Shown piece by piece: positions 32,148 through 43,081 of a DNA stretch of 64,000 bases (the stretch's first letter is position 1; every line of letters begins with the position of its first letter). The position numbers and the translations under genes were made by a program. The stretch is from NCBI RefSeq assembly GCF_020497125.1, contig NC_059084.1, positions 32,580,203 through 32,644,202 of the forward strand, read 5' to 3'. Origin of the DNA: Mauremys mutica (taxonomy: Eukaryota; Chordata; Testudines; Geoemydidae). A model generated the notes under the pieces. The model was not told the origin of the DNA. It ran no database searches and saw only the letters and a list, made by a program, of their open reading frames with translations.

Positions 32148-33796
32148 CTGTGTATAAACAGCTCTAGCTGAAAGCATAACAAAGGCTGTATTGTGCTATG
32201 CAAGGCAGAGGCAATAAACGAATTCAAAAGACATCTAGAAGTAGGGTTTTGAGTGGTCTGGTGGGAAAGCAAGAAGGTGGGATTAAGATAAATTAGACAG
32301 GGTTGCCATGTTGGGCTGGACAGTCCCATCCTGTTCCTATCATCTCTTACAACTTTTAAAACATGCACTGATACAAATCAGGTTTTTGTACCGAACAAGC
32401 AAATCTTGTACATTTCAGACATATAGTATCCCTGCATCATACCAGAAACACCCTTGTTAAAAAGAAACGTATTTGAATTCGGAATGTTTATTTCAAATCA
32501 GTCCCTGACGCATGTGTTTAGATAGAGTACAATTTATGTGGAGTAATGATAGTGAATCTTGATGTTACCAGGGAAGATCTAAGAATAAGGAGCAGGAATT
32601 TTCTGACATCTCCCCTTCTCTAAGTTCCATGGTATGGAGTCCTAACAATCAACTCCACTGCACCCTGATTCAGGAGTATGAGAATACACTCAAGACACCA
32701 CAGTCTTGCTTTTTACCAAAACATGATATGGAAGCTAATCTAATATCTTTGTTGCCAAGGTCCTCTGATAGAAAGAAAGAGAGCTGCAATTTCTAGTACT
32801 GACTCTGGCTCCCCGTTACAAACTGATTAAGCAGCTGCCAGTTTGGATAATTTAAACTTGCTCATTGTAAGCCACAAGATGGAGATGTCTGGCAGAGCAG
32901 GATCGTAAGGAAGCCTTTTACCCAGCCTAATGTTACTATTAACACTTTGAGCCATTGCATCAAGCCAATTTTTATGTTTGTTTTTTAAGTTTGGTAGAAA
33001 TGTCACAAGTGGAAAAATTAAGTAAAGAGCACTGGTTAGCCACAGAACTGGACACACCTGGCTGCAAACCCACCAAAAGAAACTGACTTCATTAGTACTA
33101 GCAGCAGCGGAGTAAAATTTATATCTGAAATTTGCCTGCACCAGTAGAATTGCTGAGGCCAAAAGCTCTCTGTCTGTTTTTACAGCTGTGTCATGTTTTG
33201 ATTCCTGACTCTTGCTGACACTCTGGAGTGCTGAAGGAGCCCAGGCTCCAGGGTCCCAAAACTTTGCAGCTGAGATTCAGATCTCAGAGATTTAACTATC
33301 AGTTTATGAAATAATACAAAGTCAAACTGGAGTTGGAGCTGATATAAATTAGTAGTAAAAATGCAACACGTATTAATTTAACAGCAATGATCCAGCATTT
33401 TTAAGAACAGACGGCAAATTCTAAATACATTGATGCCAGTTCTGAAATATAAAACTTAATGTACATTTTCTGCATCAGCTGTATTAACTACAGGTTAGAT
33501 ACATGAAAGGGGATTGGACTCCTGAATGTCCCTCTCTCAAAATGTACCCTATCTCTTACTGATCTTAGACAAACTGACTTTTAAAAATAACCTGATCAGT
33601 GGAAGATTTTTATATTTTAATGAGTGCACATGCCCGAAAGCCTCTTAACAGAAGAATACAGTTAAAAATGTCCAAGATTAAATTAATGAACTGCTCTGCT
33701 TTCTGCTTATCAGTCAGGTAGCTACATCAATCACCTACTCCAGAAATTTGTACCCAGCTCTCCTCAGCCTTGTCTAACCAACCAAAACCTACCTTA
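32148..33796. other. Intron with no recognised feature
   Basis: No repeat ends, LINE blocks or convincing exons. A minus-strand open frame at 33162-32827 has no recognisable domain. Confidence 0.45.
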
Positions 33797-33960
33797 GAGA
33801 GACAAGGTATATTAGGTAATATATTTTACTGGTCCAACTTCTATTGGTGAGAGAGAAAATTTTTTGAGCTACACAGAGCTCTTCTTCAGATCTGGGAATG
33901 TTACTGAGAATGGTCACAGCTAAATACAAGATTGAACAGATATTTAGTATACTCTACGGG
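33797..33960 (-). mobile_element. Penelope-like element, inverted copy, terminal part
   Basis: AGAGAGACAAGGTATATTAG, TCCAACTTCTATTGGTGAGA and GAGCTACACAGAGCTCTTCT are the reverse complement of the plus-oriented end at 35165-35300. TCACAGCTAAATACAAGATT continues further into the element. A CR1 fragment then separates this piece from its continuation at 34497-34563. Confidence 0.8.
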
Positions 33961-34045
33961 ACGATTAGAACTACCGGGCTAGAAGAGACTGCAAGGATCA
34001 CTAGTCTCATCCCCTGCCAAGATGCAGGATTTGTTGGGTCTAAAC
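33961..34045 (-). mobile_element. CR1 3' end, part 1 (split by a hAT MITE)
   Basis: The plus strand reads GGCTAGAAGAGACTGCAAGG and TGCAGGATTTGTTGGGTCTA, matching 54919-54998 in the unbroken copy. It is reverse-oriented CR1 sequence inside the inverted Penelope copy. Confidence 0.8.
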
Positions 34046-34380
34046 CAGGGATCGGCAACCTTTGGCACACGGCTTGCCAGAGTAAGCACCCCGGCAGGCC
34101 AAGACGGTTTGTTTACCTGCCGCGTCCGCATGTTCGGCCGATCACGACTCCCACTGGCCGCGGTTCGCCACTCCAGGCCAATGGGGGCAGCGGGAAGCGG
34201 CAGCCAATACATCCCTCGGATCACGCTGCTTCCCGCCGCCCGCATTGGCCTGGAGTGCTGAACCACGGCCAGTGGGAGCCGTGATCGGCCGAACCTGCGG
34301 ACACAGCAGGTAAACAAACCGGCCCAGCCCGCCAGGGTGCTTACCCTGGCAGGCCGCGTGCCAAAGGTTGCCGATCCCTG
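34046..34380. mobile_element. Palindromic hAT MITE with exact 8-bp TSD
   Basis: A 335-bp element. It begins CAGGGATCGGCAACCTTTGG and ends with its inverted form CCAAAGGTTGCCGATCCCTG. The exact duplication GTCTAAAC flanks it (34038-34045, 34381-34388). It is nearly palindromic over its length: GCCGATCACGACTCCCACTG near 34137 is mirrored near 34268. The related CR1 at 54919-55016 shows the uninterrupted target, GTCTAAACCATCC. Confidence 0.95.
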
Positions 34381-34496
34381 GTCTAAACCATCCCAGACAG
34401 ATGCTCTCCAGCCTCCTTTTGAAAACCTCCAGTGAAGGAGCTTCCACAACCTCCCCAGGCAGTCTGTTCCCTTGTCCTACCGCTCTTACTGTTCAA
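34381..34496 (-). mobile_element. CR1 3' end, part 2
   Basis: Continues the CR1 after the MITE with CCAGCCTCCTTTTGAAAACC, TCCAGTGAAGGAGCTTCCAC and CAGTCTGTTCCCTTGTCCTA, parallel to 55018-55100. Confidence 0.85.
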
Positions 34497-34563
34497 GGTG
34501 AAGTGGCCCATTAACACCCTATAGTCATAGGACAAAAAGGGGGGTTAGTGGGTTACAGATTGC
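34497..34563 (-). mobile_element. Penelope-like element, inverted copy, inner part
   Basis: GTGAAGTGGCCCATTAACAC, TCATAGGACAAAAAGGGGGG and TTAGTGGGTTACAGATTG are the reverse complement of 34909-34976. The inverted copy meets the plus-oriented copy at 34564. Confidence 0.85.
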
Positions 34564-34908
34564 TGTATGATCAACACCCCCCACAACACACTTTTCAAGA
34601 TCCATGGGTCCTACTCATGCCTATCACAACATGTGCTGTACCTCATCCAGTGCACTAAATGCCACAACAACAACGTGGGTGAAACCAGACAATCACTACA
34701 TTCTCAAATGAACTCCCACAGGAAAATGATAAAAGACAACAATACCATACACCTATGGGTGAACACCTTTCACAAAGCGATCACTATATATCTGACCTAT
34801 CAGTCCTCATCCTCAAAGGAAACATGCATAATCCTTTCAAAAGATGAGTCTGGGAGCTTAAATTTATAACTTTGATATGGTTTTAATAAAGACCCTGGCT
34901 TATTACAA
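34564..34908 (+). pseudogene. Penelope-like element GIY-YIG endonuclease fragment
   Basis: The frame at 34567-34869 encodes SQHVLYLIQCTKCHNNNVGE then TRQSLHSQMNSHRKMI. This corresponds to the GIY-YIG endonuclease of Penelope-like elements: LYLIQC for the first motif, VGET with a following Arg for the second, and an Asn-His-Arg segment. A His/Cys arrangement (CTKC) before it is also usual. The endonuclease nicks the target for reverse transcription. No RT domain remains upstream; the copy is 5'-truncated at the junction with the inverted piece. Confidence 0.85.
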
Positions 34909-35315
34909 CAATCTGTAACCCACTAACCCCCCCTTTTTGTCCTATGACTGCTGGGGTGTTAATGACCCACTTTACCTTGAATTGTCCCATAGAATATGTA
35001 CTAACTACTTATGCTAAACTATCTGGAGCCTCTGATAGGGTCCCAAAACTCAGGCTGCAGCCCCTGCCCCATGTCTATACCATAATTAAACAGCCCCTTA
35101 GCCCGAGTCAGCTGGCACAGGCAGCTGCGGGTGTCTAATGCGGGTGTCTAAGTACCCTCTGAGTATGTCCCAGACCTGAAGAAGAGCTCCATGTAGCTTC
35201 AAAGGTTGTCTCTCTCACTAACAGAAGTTGGTCCAGTAAAAGACATTACCTCATCCACCTTGTCTCTCTAATATCCTGGGACTGACACAGCTACAACAAC
35301 ACTGCATACAAAAAC
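34909..35315 (+). mobile_element. Penelope-like element 3' region, plus-oriented copy
   Basis: It starts CAATCTGTAACCCACTAACC, continues TTTTGTCCTATGACTGCTGG and ends with AGTTGGTCCAGTAAAAGACA, CTTGTCTCTCTAATATCCTG and GACACAGCTACAACAACACT. The same sequence in reverse occurs at 33797-33960 plus 34497-34563, so the element is a head-to-head inverted pair around the endonuclease fragment. Confidence 0.85.
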
Positions 35316-35329
35316 TTTCTTAGCAGCTA

Positions 35330-37140
35330 TAAATTACTGAACTCTTTATGCAACCCAGTGGAAGTTCAGACTGGTGGATTCCCTTGCAGAAATCCAGTTT
35401 TTAAGACAGAAATAGTTTCCTTTTCTCTTCAGGGCTGCACAAAGGTGGACTAGCAAATTTCATACAGATACAGATTCTCTTTTGGCCCAGGAAACCATAT
35501 TCTCTCATGGAATGAGCTTTAATTCCCAAAAGGTAGTGGAGACCCTCCCGCCATTTATGCCTCCTTAGTACAGGAATAAATCCATCTGTTTGACAGTGAG
35601 AAGATGACCCTCTAGGCCTTCTCAGATGTCTAGACCATGACAAACTGGACTTCTTAACCTTCTGGGAGCAGTGCATGAGATACTTCAGGGACCTAAAAGC
35701 ATGCTGTGATCTTCCCTTTATCTGAAATAAGGCTGGATAAGACGACCAGAATCTGAAATTTACTTTGGAAGTAGCTACTCAGAAATCAGAAAGGAATATT
35801 TAATGAGGAGAGCTGCCATGATAAATATATTTTTGGTGGCTTCCAATGACACTCAGATAAAGCTATCAGAAGCTAGAAGCTCGAATAGGGAGAGAGAGAA
35901 AGCTGGTAGAAAGAGCAGATTAAACAGTCTAGGACAAGACAATTGACTCAGGCCTGACTGGGAGATTTGCTTTGGCTGGACAGCATCTTGGAATTAAGCA
36001 GTGCAATCCAATAAAAGAATTTCCAGCATCTCCTCCAATAGTTCCTAAGGTCAAAACTTGGTCCTTGTGGTTTCTCAAGACTGACTTCATTCTCCACTTC
36101 CTCCTGGAGGAACTCCAGAACTTGGGAAACAGAACAAGACCAACCTTGCATGCCCTGCAAGGGCTTCTTTTAGAGAAAAAGCTCTAAGGATGGGAGTATG
36201 GATTAGAGAGAACAGGCTTATGGGAGTTCAGACCAATGTCCATATTTAAGAATCCCTAATATCTAAGGGACATTTTTCATGAACCATGCTTTCAGATGTA
36301 ATTAGACCCAGATAACTGAGATAAATTTGACCCCATGCAAGATGATCTGAAAAATGTCAAGCAGGAACCATGTTCCCCAAATGTTAACATCATAAGTTTC
36401 AAATACCATGATCAACAGAGCTAGTCCCTAGAGAGCTAGTAGGAGGAAAGCATATTGGGTCTTCCCCAACAGAATAAATCCGATGTCCAGTCCAGAATCC
36501 GGAAAACTCTGAACCTGATACAAAACCTGTGAAGCTTGGATTCCTCTGTTGTAGCAAAGTAGTCTACTGAGGGAATCCCTCATTTTGAGTAAACTGCCTT
36601 GAACTTCCCCATACCCAATCCCCATACCCAATCCTCTCTAAGAAGGAGGATCTGATGACAGAGCCAGTCTGCCCGGAGACAGACCACCACTAACTCAGTT
36701 AGCTGGTGTGGTTCTGCCAATCTTGGGGGTATTACTACTTGAGCCACTGTCTTACTCTGGGTGCTTCCATGTTTGTTTATGTACAAGATTTACTGAGTTG
36801 TCTGTGAAGACAAGAACTGATTGGCCCTATGGCTATTTCCACGAGACCAGGAGAAAAAAAATCATATTGCTCGCAAATTCAGATTTACTGTGAAATTTCT
36901 TTTCCTGCCTAGTTCAGATGGCTTGATTAGATTGAGAGTGAACTATGGCTCCCAGACTTTAAAAATGACTACCCACTAATGAAGATCCCCAAGAGGCAAC
37001 TCTGACTTCCAATCCCACAGTGAGTACCACCAATGAAAGAACTGCCTTATGGAGGCTGGTGAAGAAAACCTCAGATTCCACCTGGAAAACAATGGCCTCT
37101 TTACCCTGCTCTGGCAGAATGAAGGGTCATAAAAACAGCA
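35330..37140 (-). mobile_element. Second DIRS/YR retrotransposon relic
   Basis: Minus-strand fragments follow the DIRS order. RNase H: VFTDNS near 36795-36815 with an INKHG-like continuation. The post-RNase H segment: a KWGIPSVDYFATT-like stretch near 36550-36595, matching RWGFPRIDLFAS of the complete DIRS. YR N-terminal region: LEFLQEEVENEVSL near 36130-36080. YR HxxR box: IKAHSMRE at 35500-35522. Frames shift many times and no nucleophile-type Tyr region is certain. It is much older than the copy at 5272-11390 and from a different subfamily. Confidence 0.7.
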
Positions 37141-37543
37141 GACTAGGCCATTGAAGAACACTGCTGGTGGAGGAGAATTACCTGGGTGCCACCGAGCTGG
37201 TGTAACAGCTCTATATCACTCTCTCACACCACTGGGCTCTGACTATTCTCAGCTGTTGCAATGGCTCCAAGTTAGAAACTACAAACTCCTGGGGAAGCAA
37301 GGTAAAGGTTTAGACCAGAACATGCACCATCGTAAGTGGGGACAGAAATCCTCTGAACCTCTCTATTCTTACTTTAGAGAGTTCCTCCACAGAACCTTTG
37401 AAGAGGTGTGTGACAAGACGAGAAAGAGCTCCTCCCTTTCCCCCACTGCCCTCTCACCCATGTGGCAAAAACGGCAGAATGAGCCTGCCACAGAGGAACA
37501 TTAAAGTCCCCTTCTTCTCTCTGCATCTGCTACTATCATCTAA

Positions 37544-37838
37544 GGGCATATCTACACGTACAGAACTGCAGTGGTGCATCTGTACTGATGCAGCTGCGGT
37601 GCTGCAGCACATCTGGTGAAGATGCCATATGCCAATAGGAGAGAGCTCTACTGTCGGCATAATAAAACCACCTCCATGAATGGCAGAAACTACGTTGGTG
37701 GGAGAAGCTCTCCCACTGACATACTGCTGTCCACACCAGCGCTTAGGTTGGTGTAATTTATGTGGCACAGGGGGTGGTTTATTCACACCCCTGAGCAACA
37801 TGAGTTATGCCAACATAAGCTGTAGTGTAGACATAGGC
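37544..37838. mobile_element. Harbinger-like MITE (intact sister of the one at 5037)
   Basis: Starts GGGCATATCTACACGTAC after TAA (37541-37543) and ends TGTAGTGTAGACATAGG. It contains GTCCACACCAGCGCTTAGG and TTATTCACACCCCTGAGC as in 5037-5271, and GTTATGCCAACATAAG, which marks where the DIRS entered the other copy. Confidence 0.82.
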
Positions 37839-37840
37839 TA

Positions 37841-38049
37841 GGCCTACACTGCGGGGGGGTGGGGGGGGAGGTGTCGACCTAAGATACGCAACTTCAGCTA
37901 CACAAATAGACTCTGCTTCTGCCTCTCGCCATGGTGGAGTTCTAGAGTCGATGGCAGAGCAATCAGGGTTCAATTTTATTGCATCTACACTAGGTGAGAT
38001 AAATTGATCCCCGATAGCTCAATCACTACCCGCAGATGTACCCATAGCC
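37841..38049. mobile_element. Harbinger-like MITE adjacent to the previous one
   Basis: Starts GGCCTACACTGCGGGG and ends AGATGTACCCATAGCC followed by TTA. Subterminal words TACGCAACTTCAGCTAC and AATTGATCCCCGAT are shared with the MITE at 28560-28854, so it belongs to that subfamily, with a deleted interior and a G-run expansion. Confidence 0.72.
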
Positions 38050-38479
38050 TTATCTCTCAAAGGCAGGCTGTAGATTAATTAGAGAAGGACTGGACTACTG
38101 GAGAGACAAGATCTGGGTGCCCATTTTGGATCAGCTAGCTGATTGAACGTAGTGCCTGGGTGATAAGCAGAAGGCAGACCATTCCACAAAGCTCACTGCA
38201 ATGAAGCCTTGAGCACAATTATACGTACGTGTGTGTGTAGCAGTGGACAAAGTACTAAGGACTGTCCCAGCTGCCCCTCTTCTAGCCATTGTTTAGCTAA
38301 TTTCTTGTAGGTGTTGCAGCAGAACTGAGTCCTAAGGGAAAGATCAGCACAGAGGTGGAGGTCCATGTTTAGCAGGTGACGTAAGAAATCACATAGTCAA
38401 CTGTGGGACTAGGGGTAAAACAGTGTATTAGGCTGGCAACACAGGCAGAGAGGAGGGGATAAATTGACAAGATCATCTA
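38050..38479. other. Intron with no recognised feature
   Basis: No element termini or protein fragments were recognised between the MITE pair and the LINE starting near 38480. A short GTGTGTGTG run lies near 38230. Confidence 0.45.
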
Positions 38480-39061
38480 AGATGAGTTACATGCCCAAAT
38501 GAAGCAATGAAAAGGAGCAAAAGAAATCCTAAGATCTTGGAAACATCTATATTTCACCACATGTCCAACAAACAATACTCACTGAAATTAAAAGGTACAG
38601 CACAAAAAGTAAAATCCCTGCAAGCTGTATGGAAACTTTTAAAAGACACCATAATAGAGGCTCAACTTAAATGTATACCCCAAATTAAAAAACATATTAA
38701 AAGAACCAAAAAAGTGCCACTGTGGCTAAACAACAAAGTTAAAGAAGCACTGAGAGGCAAAAAGGCATCCTTTAAAAAGTGGAAGTTAAATCCTAGTGAG
38801 AAAAATAGAAAGGAGCATAAACTCTGGCAAATGAAGTGTAAAAATATAATTAGGAAGGCCAAAAAGGAATTTGAATAACATCTAACCAAAGATTCAAAAA
38901 GTAATAGCAAAAAAATGTTAAGTACATCAGAAGCCTGCTAAAGAACAAAATTGTCAGACACGTAAACAAACGTAATTTGTTGGGGGAAGAGTCAACATGC
39001 TTTTTGTAAAGGGAAATCTACTACAATTCTTTGAGGGGGAGTCAACAAGCATGTGGACAAG
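38480..39061 (+). mobile_element. Older CR1-like LINE, left part
   Basis: The frame at 38507-38878 encodes the basic linker between endonuclease and RT (TKKVPLWLNNKVKEALRGKK, KNIIRKAKKEFE). After an internal deletion near 38975, an RT block follows (QHAFCKGKSTT-like, near 38990-39030), then the AACAAGCATGTGGACAAGG segment at 39043-39061. The coding sequence resumes at 41196 with GGGATCCAGTGGATACAGTG. The CR1 at 39062-41195 is therefore inserted inside this LINE. Confidence 0.8.
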
Positions 39062-41106
39062 GAGACTTTGACTCCCTCAGGGAACTGATGGGCAAGGTCC
39101 CCAGGGAGAATAACATGACGGGGAAAGGAGTCGAGGAAAGCTGGCTGTATTTTAAAGAAACCTTATTGAGGTTGCAGGAACAAACCATCCCGATATGTAG
39201 GAAGAAAAGTAAATATGGCAGGCGACCAGTTTGGCTTAACAGTGAAATCCTTGCTCGTCTTAAACACAAAAAAACAGCTTACAAGAAGTGGAAGATTGGA
39301 CAAATAACCAGGGAGGAGTATAAAAGTATTGCTCAGGCATGCAGGTGTGAAATTAGGAAGGCCAAATCACACTTGGAGTTGCAGCTAGCCGGAGATGTTA
39401 GGAGTAACAAGAAGGGTTTCTTTAGGTATGTTAGCAACAAGAAGACAGTCAAGGAAAGTGTGGGCCCCTTGCTGAATGAGGGAGGGAACCTAGTGACGGA
39501 GGATGTGGAGAAAGCTAGTGTACTCAATGCTTTTTTTGCCTCTGTCTTCACAGACAAGGTCAGCTCCCAGACAGCTGCACTCTGCAGCACGGTATGGGGA
39601 GGAGGTGACCAGCTCTCTGTGGAGAAAGAAGTAGTTCGGGACTATTTAGGAAAGCTGGATGAGCACAAGTCCATGGGGCCAGATGCGCTGCATCCGAGGG
39701 TGCTAAAGGAGTTGGCCGATGAGATTGCAGAGCCATTGGCCATTATCTTTGAAAAATCATGGCGATCGGGGGAGATCCCGGACGACTGGAAAAAAGCTAA
39801 TGTAGTGCCCATCTTTAAAAAAGGGAAGAAGGAAGATCCAGGGATCTACAGGCCAGTCAGTCTCACCTCAGTCCCTGGAAAAATCATGGAACAGGTCCTC
39901 AAGGAATCAATTCTGAACCACTTAAAGGAGGGGAAAGTGATCAGGAACAGTCAGCATGGATTCACCAAGGGCAAGTCATGCCTGACTAACCTAATTGCCT
40001 TCTATGATGAGAGAACTGGCTCTGTGGATGAGGGGAAAGCAGTGGATGTGCTATTTCTGGACTTTAGCAAAACTTTTGATACAGTCTCCCACAGTATTCT
40101 TGCCAGCAAGTTAAAGAAGTATGGGCTGGATGAATGGACGGTAAGGTGGATAGAAAACTGGCTAGATGTTCGGGCTCAACGGTTCCATGTCTAGTTGGCA
40201 GCCGGTATCAAGTGGAGTGCCCCAAGGGTCGGTGCTGGGGCCGGTTTTATTCAATATCTTCATTAACGATCTGGAGGATGGTGTGGACTGCACCCTTAGC
40301 AAGTTTGCAGATGACACTAAACTGGGAGGAGTGGTTGATACGTTGCAGGGTAGGGATAGGATACAGAGGGACCTAGACAAATTAGAGGATTGGGCCAAAA
40401 GAAATATGATGAGGTTCAACAAGGACAAGTGCAGAGTCCTGCACTTAGGACGGAAGAATCCCATGCACTGTTACAGACTAGGGACCGAATGGCTGGGCAG
40501 CAGTTCTGCAGAAATGACCTAGGGGTTACGGTGGACGAAGAGCTGAATATGAGTCAACAGTGTGCCCTTGTTGCCAAGAAGGCTAATGGCATTTTGGGTT
40601 GTATAAGTAGGGGCATTTCCAGCAGATCGAGGGATGTGATCATTCCCCTCTACTCAGCACTGGTGAGGCCTCATTTGGAGTACTGTGTCCAGTTTTGGGC
40701 CCCACACTACAAGAAGGATGTGGATAAATTGGAGAGAGTCCAGCGGAGGGCAACAAAAATGATTAGGGGGCTGGAGCACATGACTTATGAGGAGAGGCTG
40801 AGGGAACTGGGATTGTTTAGTCTGCAGAAGAGAAGAATGAGGGGGGATTTGATAGCTGCTTTCAACTACCTGAAAGGGGGTTCCAAAGAGGATGGATCTA
40901 GACTGTTCTCAGTGGTAGAAGATGACAGAACAAGGAGTAATGGTCTCAAGTTGCAGAGGGGGAGGTTTAGGTTGGACATTAGGAAAAACTTTTTCACTAG
41001 TAGGGTGGTGAAGAACTGGAATGGGTTACCTAGGGAGGTAGTGGAATCTCCTTCCTTAGAGGTTTTTAAGGTCAGGCTTGACAAAGTCCTGGCTGGGATG
41101 ATTTAG
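39062..41106 (+). pseudogene. CR1 ORF2 (reverse transcriptase), copy B
   Basis: Nearly intact RT. The long frame to 40194 has VNVPIFKKGKK-like fingers, [40 protein letters not shown] and FLDFSKTFDTVSHS. After a shift near 40180, the frame 40166-40522 has [20 protein letters not shown] and the catalytic [12 protein letters not shown] second shift near 40515 leads to 41106 with [20 protein letters not shown]. There are two frameshifts and no internal stop, so it is younger than copy A. The first 12 residues of the open frame (before 39062) belong to the host LINE, not to CR1. The initiator methionine is therefore an artefact. Confidence 0.92.
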
Positions 41107-41195
41107 TTGGGTTTGGTCCTGCTTTGAGCAGGGGGTTGGACTAGATGACCTCCTGAGGTCCCTTCCAACCCTGAGATTCTATGATTCTATGATTC
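39062..41195 (+). mobile_element. CR1 LINE copy B, well preserved, 5'-truncated
   Basis: Starts abruptly at GACTTTGACTCCCTCAGG (endonuclease-RT linker) and ends GACCTCCTGAGGTCCCTTCC with the tail TTCTATGATTCTATGATTCT. It is about 2.1 kb, lacks ORF1 and the endonuclease, and is inserted into an older LINE. AAGG is present at both edges, allowing a very short or no target duplication, as is usual for CR1. Confidence 0.93.
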
Positions 41196-42490
41196 TAAGG
41201 GGGATCCAGTGGATACAGTGTACTTAGATTTTCCAAAAGCCTTTGACAAGGTCCCTCACCAAAGGCTCTTAAGCAAAGTAAGCTGTTGTGGGATAAGAGG
41301 GAAGATCTTCTCATGGATTGGTAACTGGTTAAAAGATAGGAAACAAAGGGTAGGAATAAATGGTCAGTTTTCAGAATGGAGAGAGGTAAATAGTGGTGTC
41401 CTCCAGGGGTCTGTACTGGGCCCAGTCCTATTCAACATATTCATAAATAATCTGTAAAAAATGGGTAAAGAGTGAGGTGGCAAAATTTGCAGATGATACA
41501 AAACTACTCAATATAAAGTCCAAAGCAGACTGCAAAGAGCTACAAAAGGATCTCTCCAAACTGGGTGACTGGGTAACAAAATGGCAGATGAAATTCAATG
41601 TTGATAAATGCAAAGTAATGCACATTGGAAAACCTAATCCCAACTATACATATAAAATGATGGGGTCTAAATTAGCTATTACCACTCAAGAAAGAGGTCT
41701 TGGAGTCATTGTTGATAATTTTCTGAAACCATCCACTCAATGTAAAGTGACAGTCAAAAAAGCGAATAGAATGTTGGGAATTATTAAAAAAGGGATAGAT
41801 AATTAGACAGAAAATATCATATTGCTCCTACATAAATCCATGGTATGCCCACATGTTGAATACTGCATGCAGATATGGTTGCCCCATCTCAAAAAAAGAT
41901 ATATTGGAATTGGAAAAGGTTCAGAAAAGGGCAACAAAAATTATTTGGGGTATGGAACGGCTGCCATATGAGGAGACGTTAATAAGACTGGGACTTTTCA
42001 GCTTGGAAAAGAGACGACTAAAGGGGGATATGACGGAGGTCTATAAAATCATGACTGGTGTGGAGAAAGTAAATAAGGAAGTATTATTTACTCCTCCTAA
42101 TAATACAAGAACTAGGGGTCACCAAATAAATTAATAGGCAGTGGATTTAAAACAAACAAAAAAGCATTTTTTCACACAACACAGTCAACCTGTGGAACTC
42201 CTTGCAAGAAGATGTTGTGGAGGCCAAGACTATAACAAGGTTCTAAAAAGAACTAGATACGTTCATGGAGGATAGGTCTATCAATGGCTATTAGCTAGGA
42301 TGAACAGGAATGGTATCCCTAGCCTCTGTTTGCCAGAAGCTGGGAATGGGTGACAGGGGATGGATTACTTGATGGTTACTTGTTCTGTTCATTCCCTCTG
42401 GGGCACCTGGCATTGGCCACTGTCGGAAGACAAGATACTGGGCTAGATGGACCTTTGGTCTGACCCAGTATGGCCCTTCTTATGTTCTTA
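41196..42490 (+). mobile_element. Older CR1-like LINE, right part
   Basis: Continues the LINE broken at 39061: [39 protein letters not shown], then [10 protein letters not shown] (catalytic pair retained, near 41480), GKPNPNYTYKMMG, and the C-terminal LPYEETLIRLGLFSLEKRRL (41853-42134). The 3' UTR ends ACTGGGCTAGATGGACCTTT, then GACCCAGTATGGCCCTTCTT and ATGTTCTTA. Stops and frameshifts are present. Confidence 0.85.
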
Positions 42491-42599
42491 AAGGAGCAGT
42501 CTGTGGGATCAAGCTTGTAGATACATACAACCTCTGTCTTTAAATATTTGCTGTTCCCAGACAAAAGCTCTGTTAAAATGGAGTTACAGCTGAGAACAC

Positions 42600-42870
42600 A
42601 TTTAAATAACTTAGGGGAAAGTACATTATAGGGATGCTGTCATTATCGCAAACCAAGCGATATAAACCTAGGAAATTCAGAATTAAGGTTAAACTTAAAA
42701 GAAATCTAAACATGCTAAGGTATGGAAACATACAGTTAGGTCACACACACAACTTTAACTCTGGTTGGTACTGACATTATGCAGTAACCACACAACCATG
42801 CTGAATACCTTTTAGTGTGTGCGGTCCCTGATTAGACAAGACTGATTTCTGAAGATTCTTTTTAAGTCTT
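42600..42870. repeat. Non-coding segment homologous to 19900-20200
   Basis: Shares ordered blocks with 19900-20200 (see that entry): GCAAACCAAGCGATATAAAC, TTAAGGTTAAACTTAAAAGA, AAGGTATGGAAACATACAGT. Same orientation. No termini are defined. Confidence 0.55.
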
Positions 42871-43044
42871 CAAGGGGAGTTTTGAAGGCAATGGGGATAG
42901 CCTGATTTACAGGAGACAGAGAGACTCCTAAATTCAGATCTATTCCAAAGACTAGATCCAACAAGGGGCTGCCTTGTGTGCACTTTCTGTAACTAACTGG
43001 GTAAAGCACCTGGACAGCAGAGTTCTCAGAAAGTTTCAGGCAAC

Positions 43045-43081
43045 TTTAAAAAACAAAAAACAAAACAAAAAACAAAAAAAA
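43045..43081. repeat. A-rich (CAAAAAA)n tract
   Basis: Runs of A separated by single C. Simple sequence; it could be the tail of an old retroposed fragment, but nothing upstream is identifiable. Confidence 0.8.

Noticed and set aside
32827..33162. Minus-strand frame with hydrophobic stretches, possible membrane protein
   Set aside because: No homology recognised, no splice-bounded structure, and not part of the UQCC1 order.
39031..39061. Methionine start of the long CR1 frame
   Set aside because: These codons belong to the older host LINE; CR1 sequence starts at 39062.
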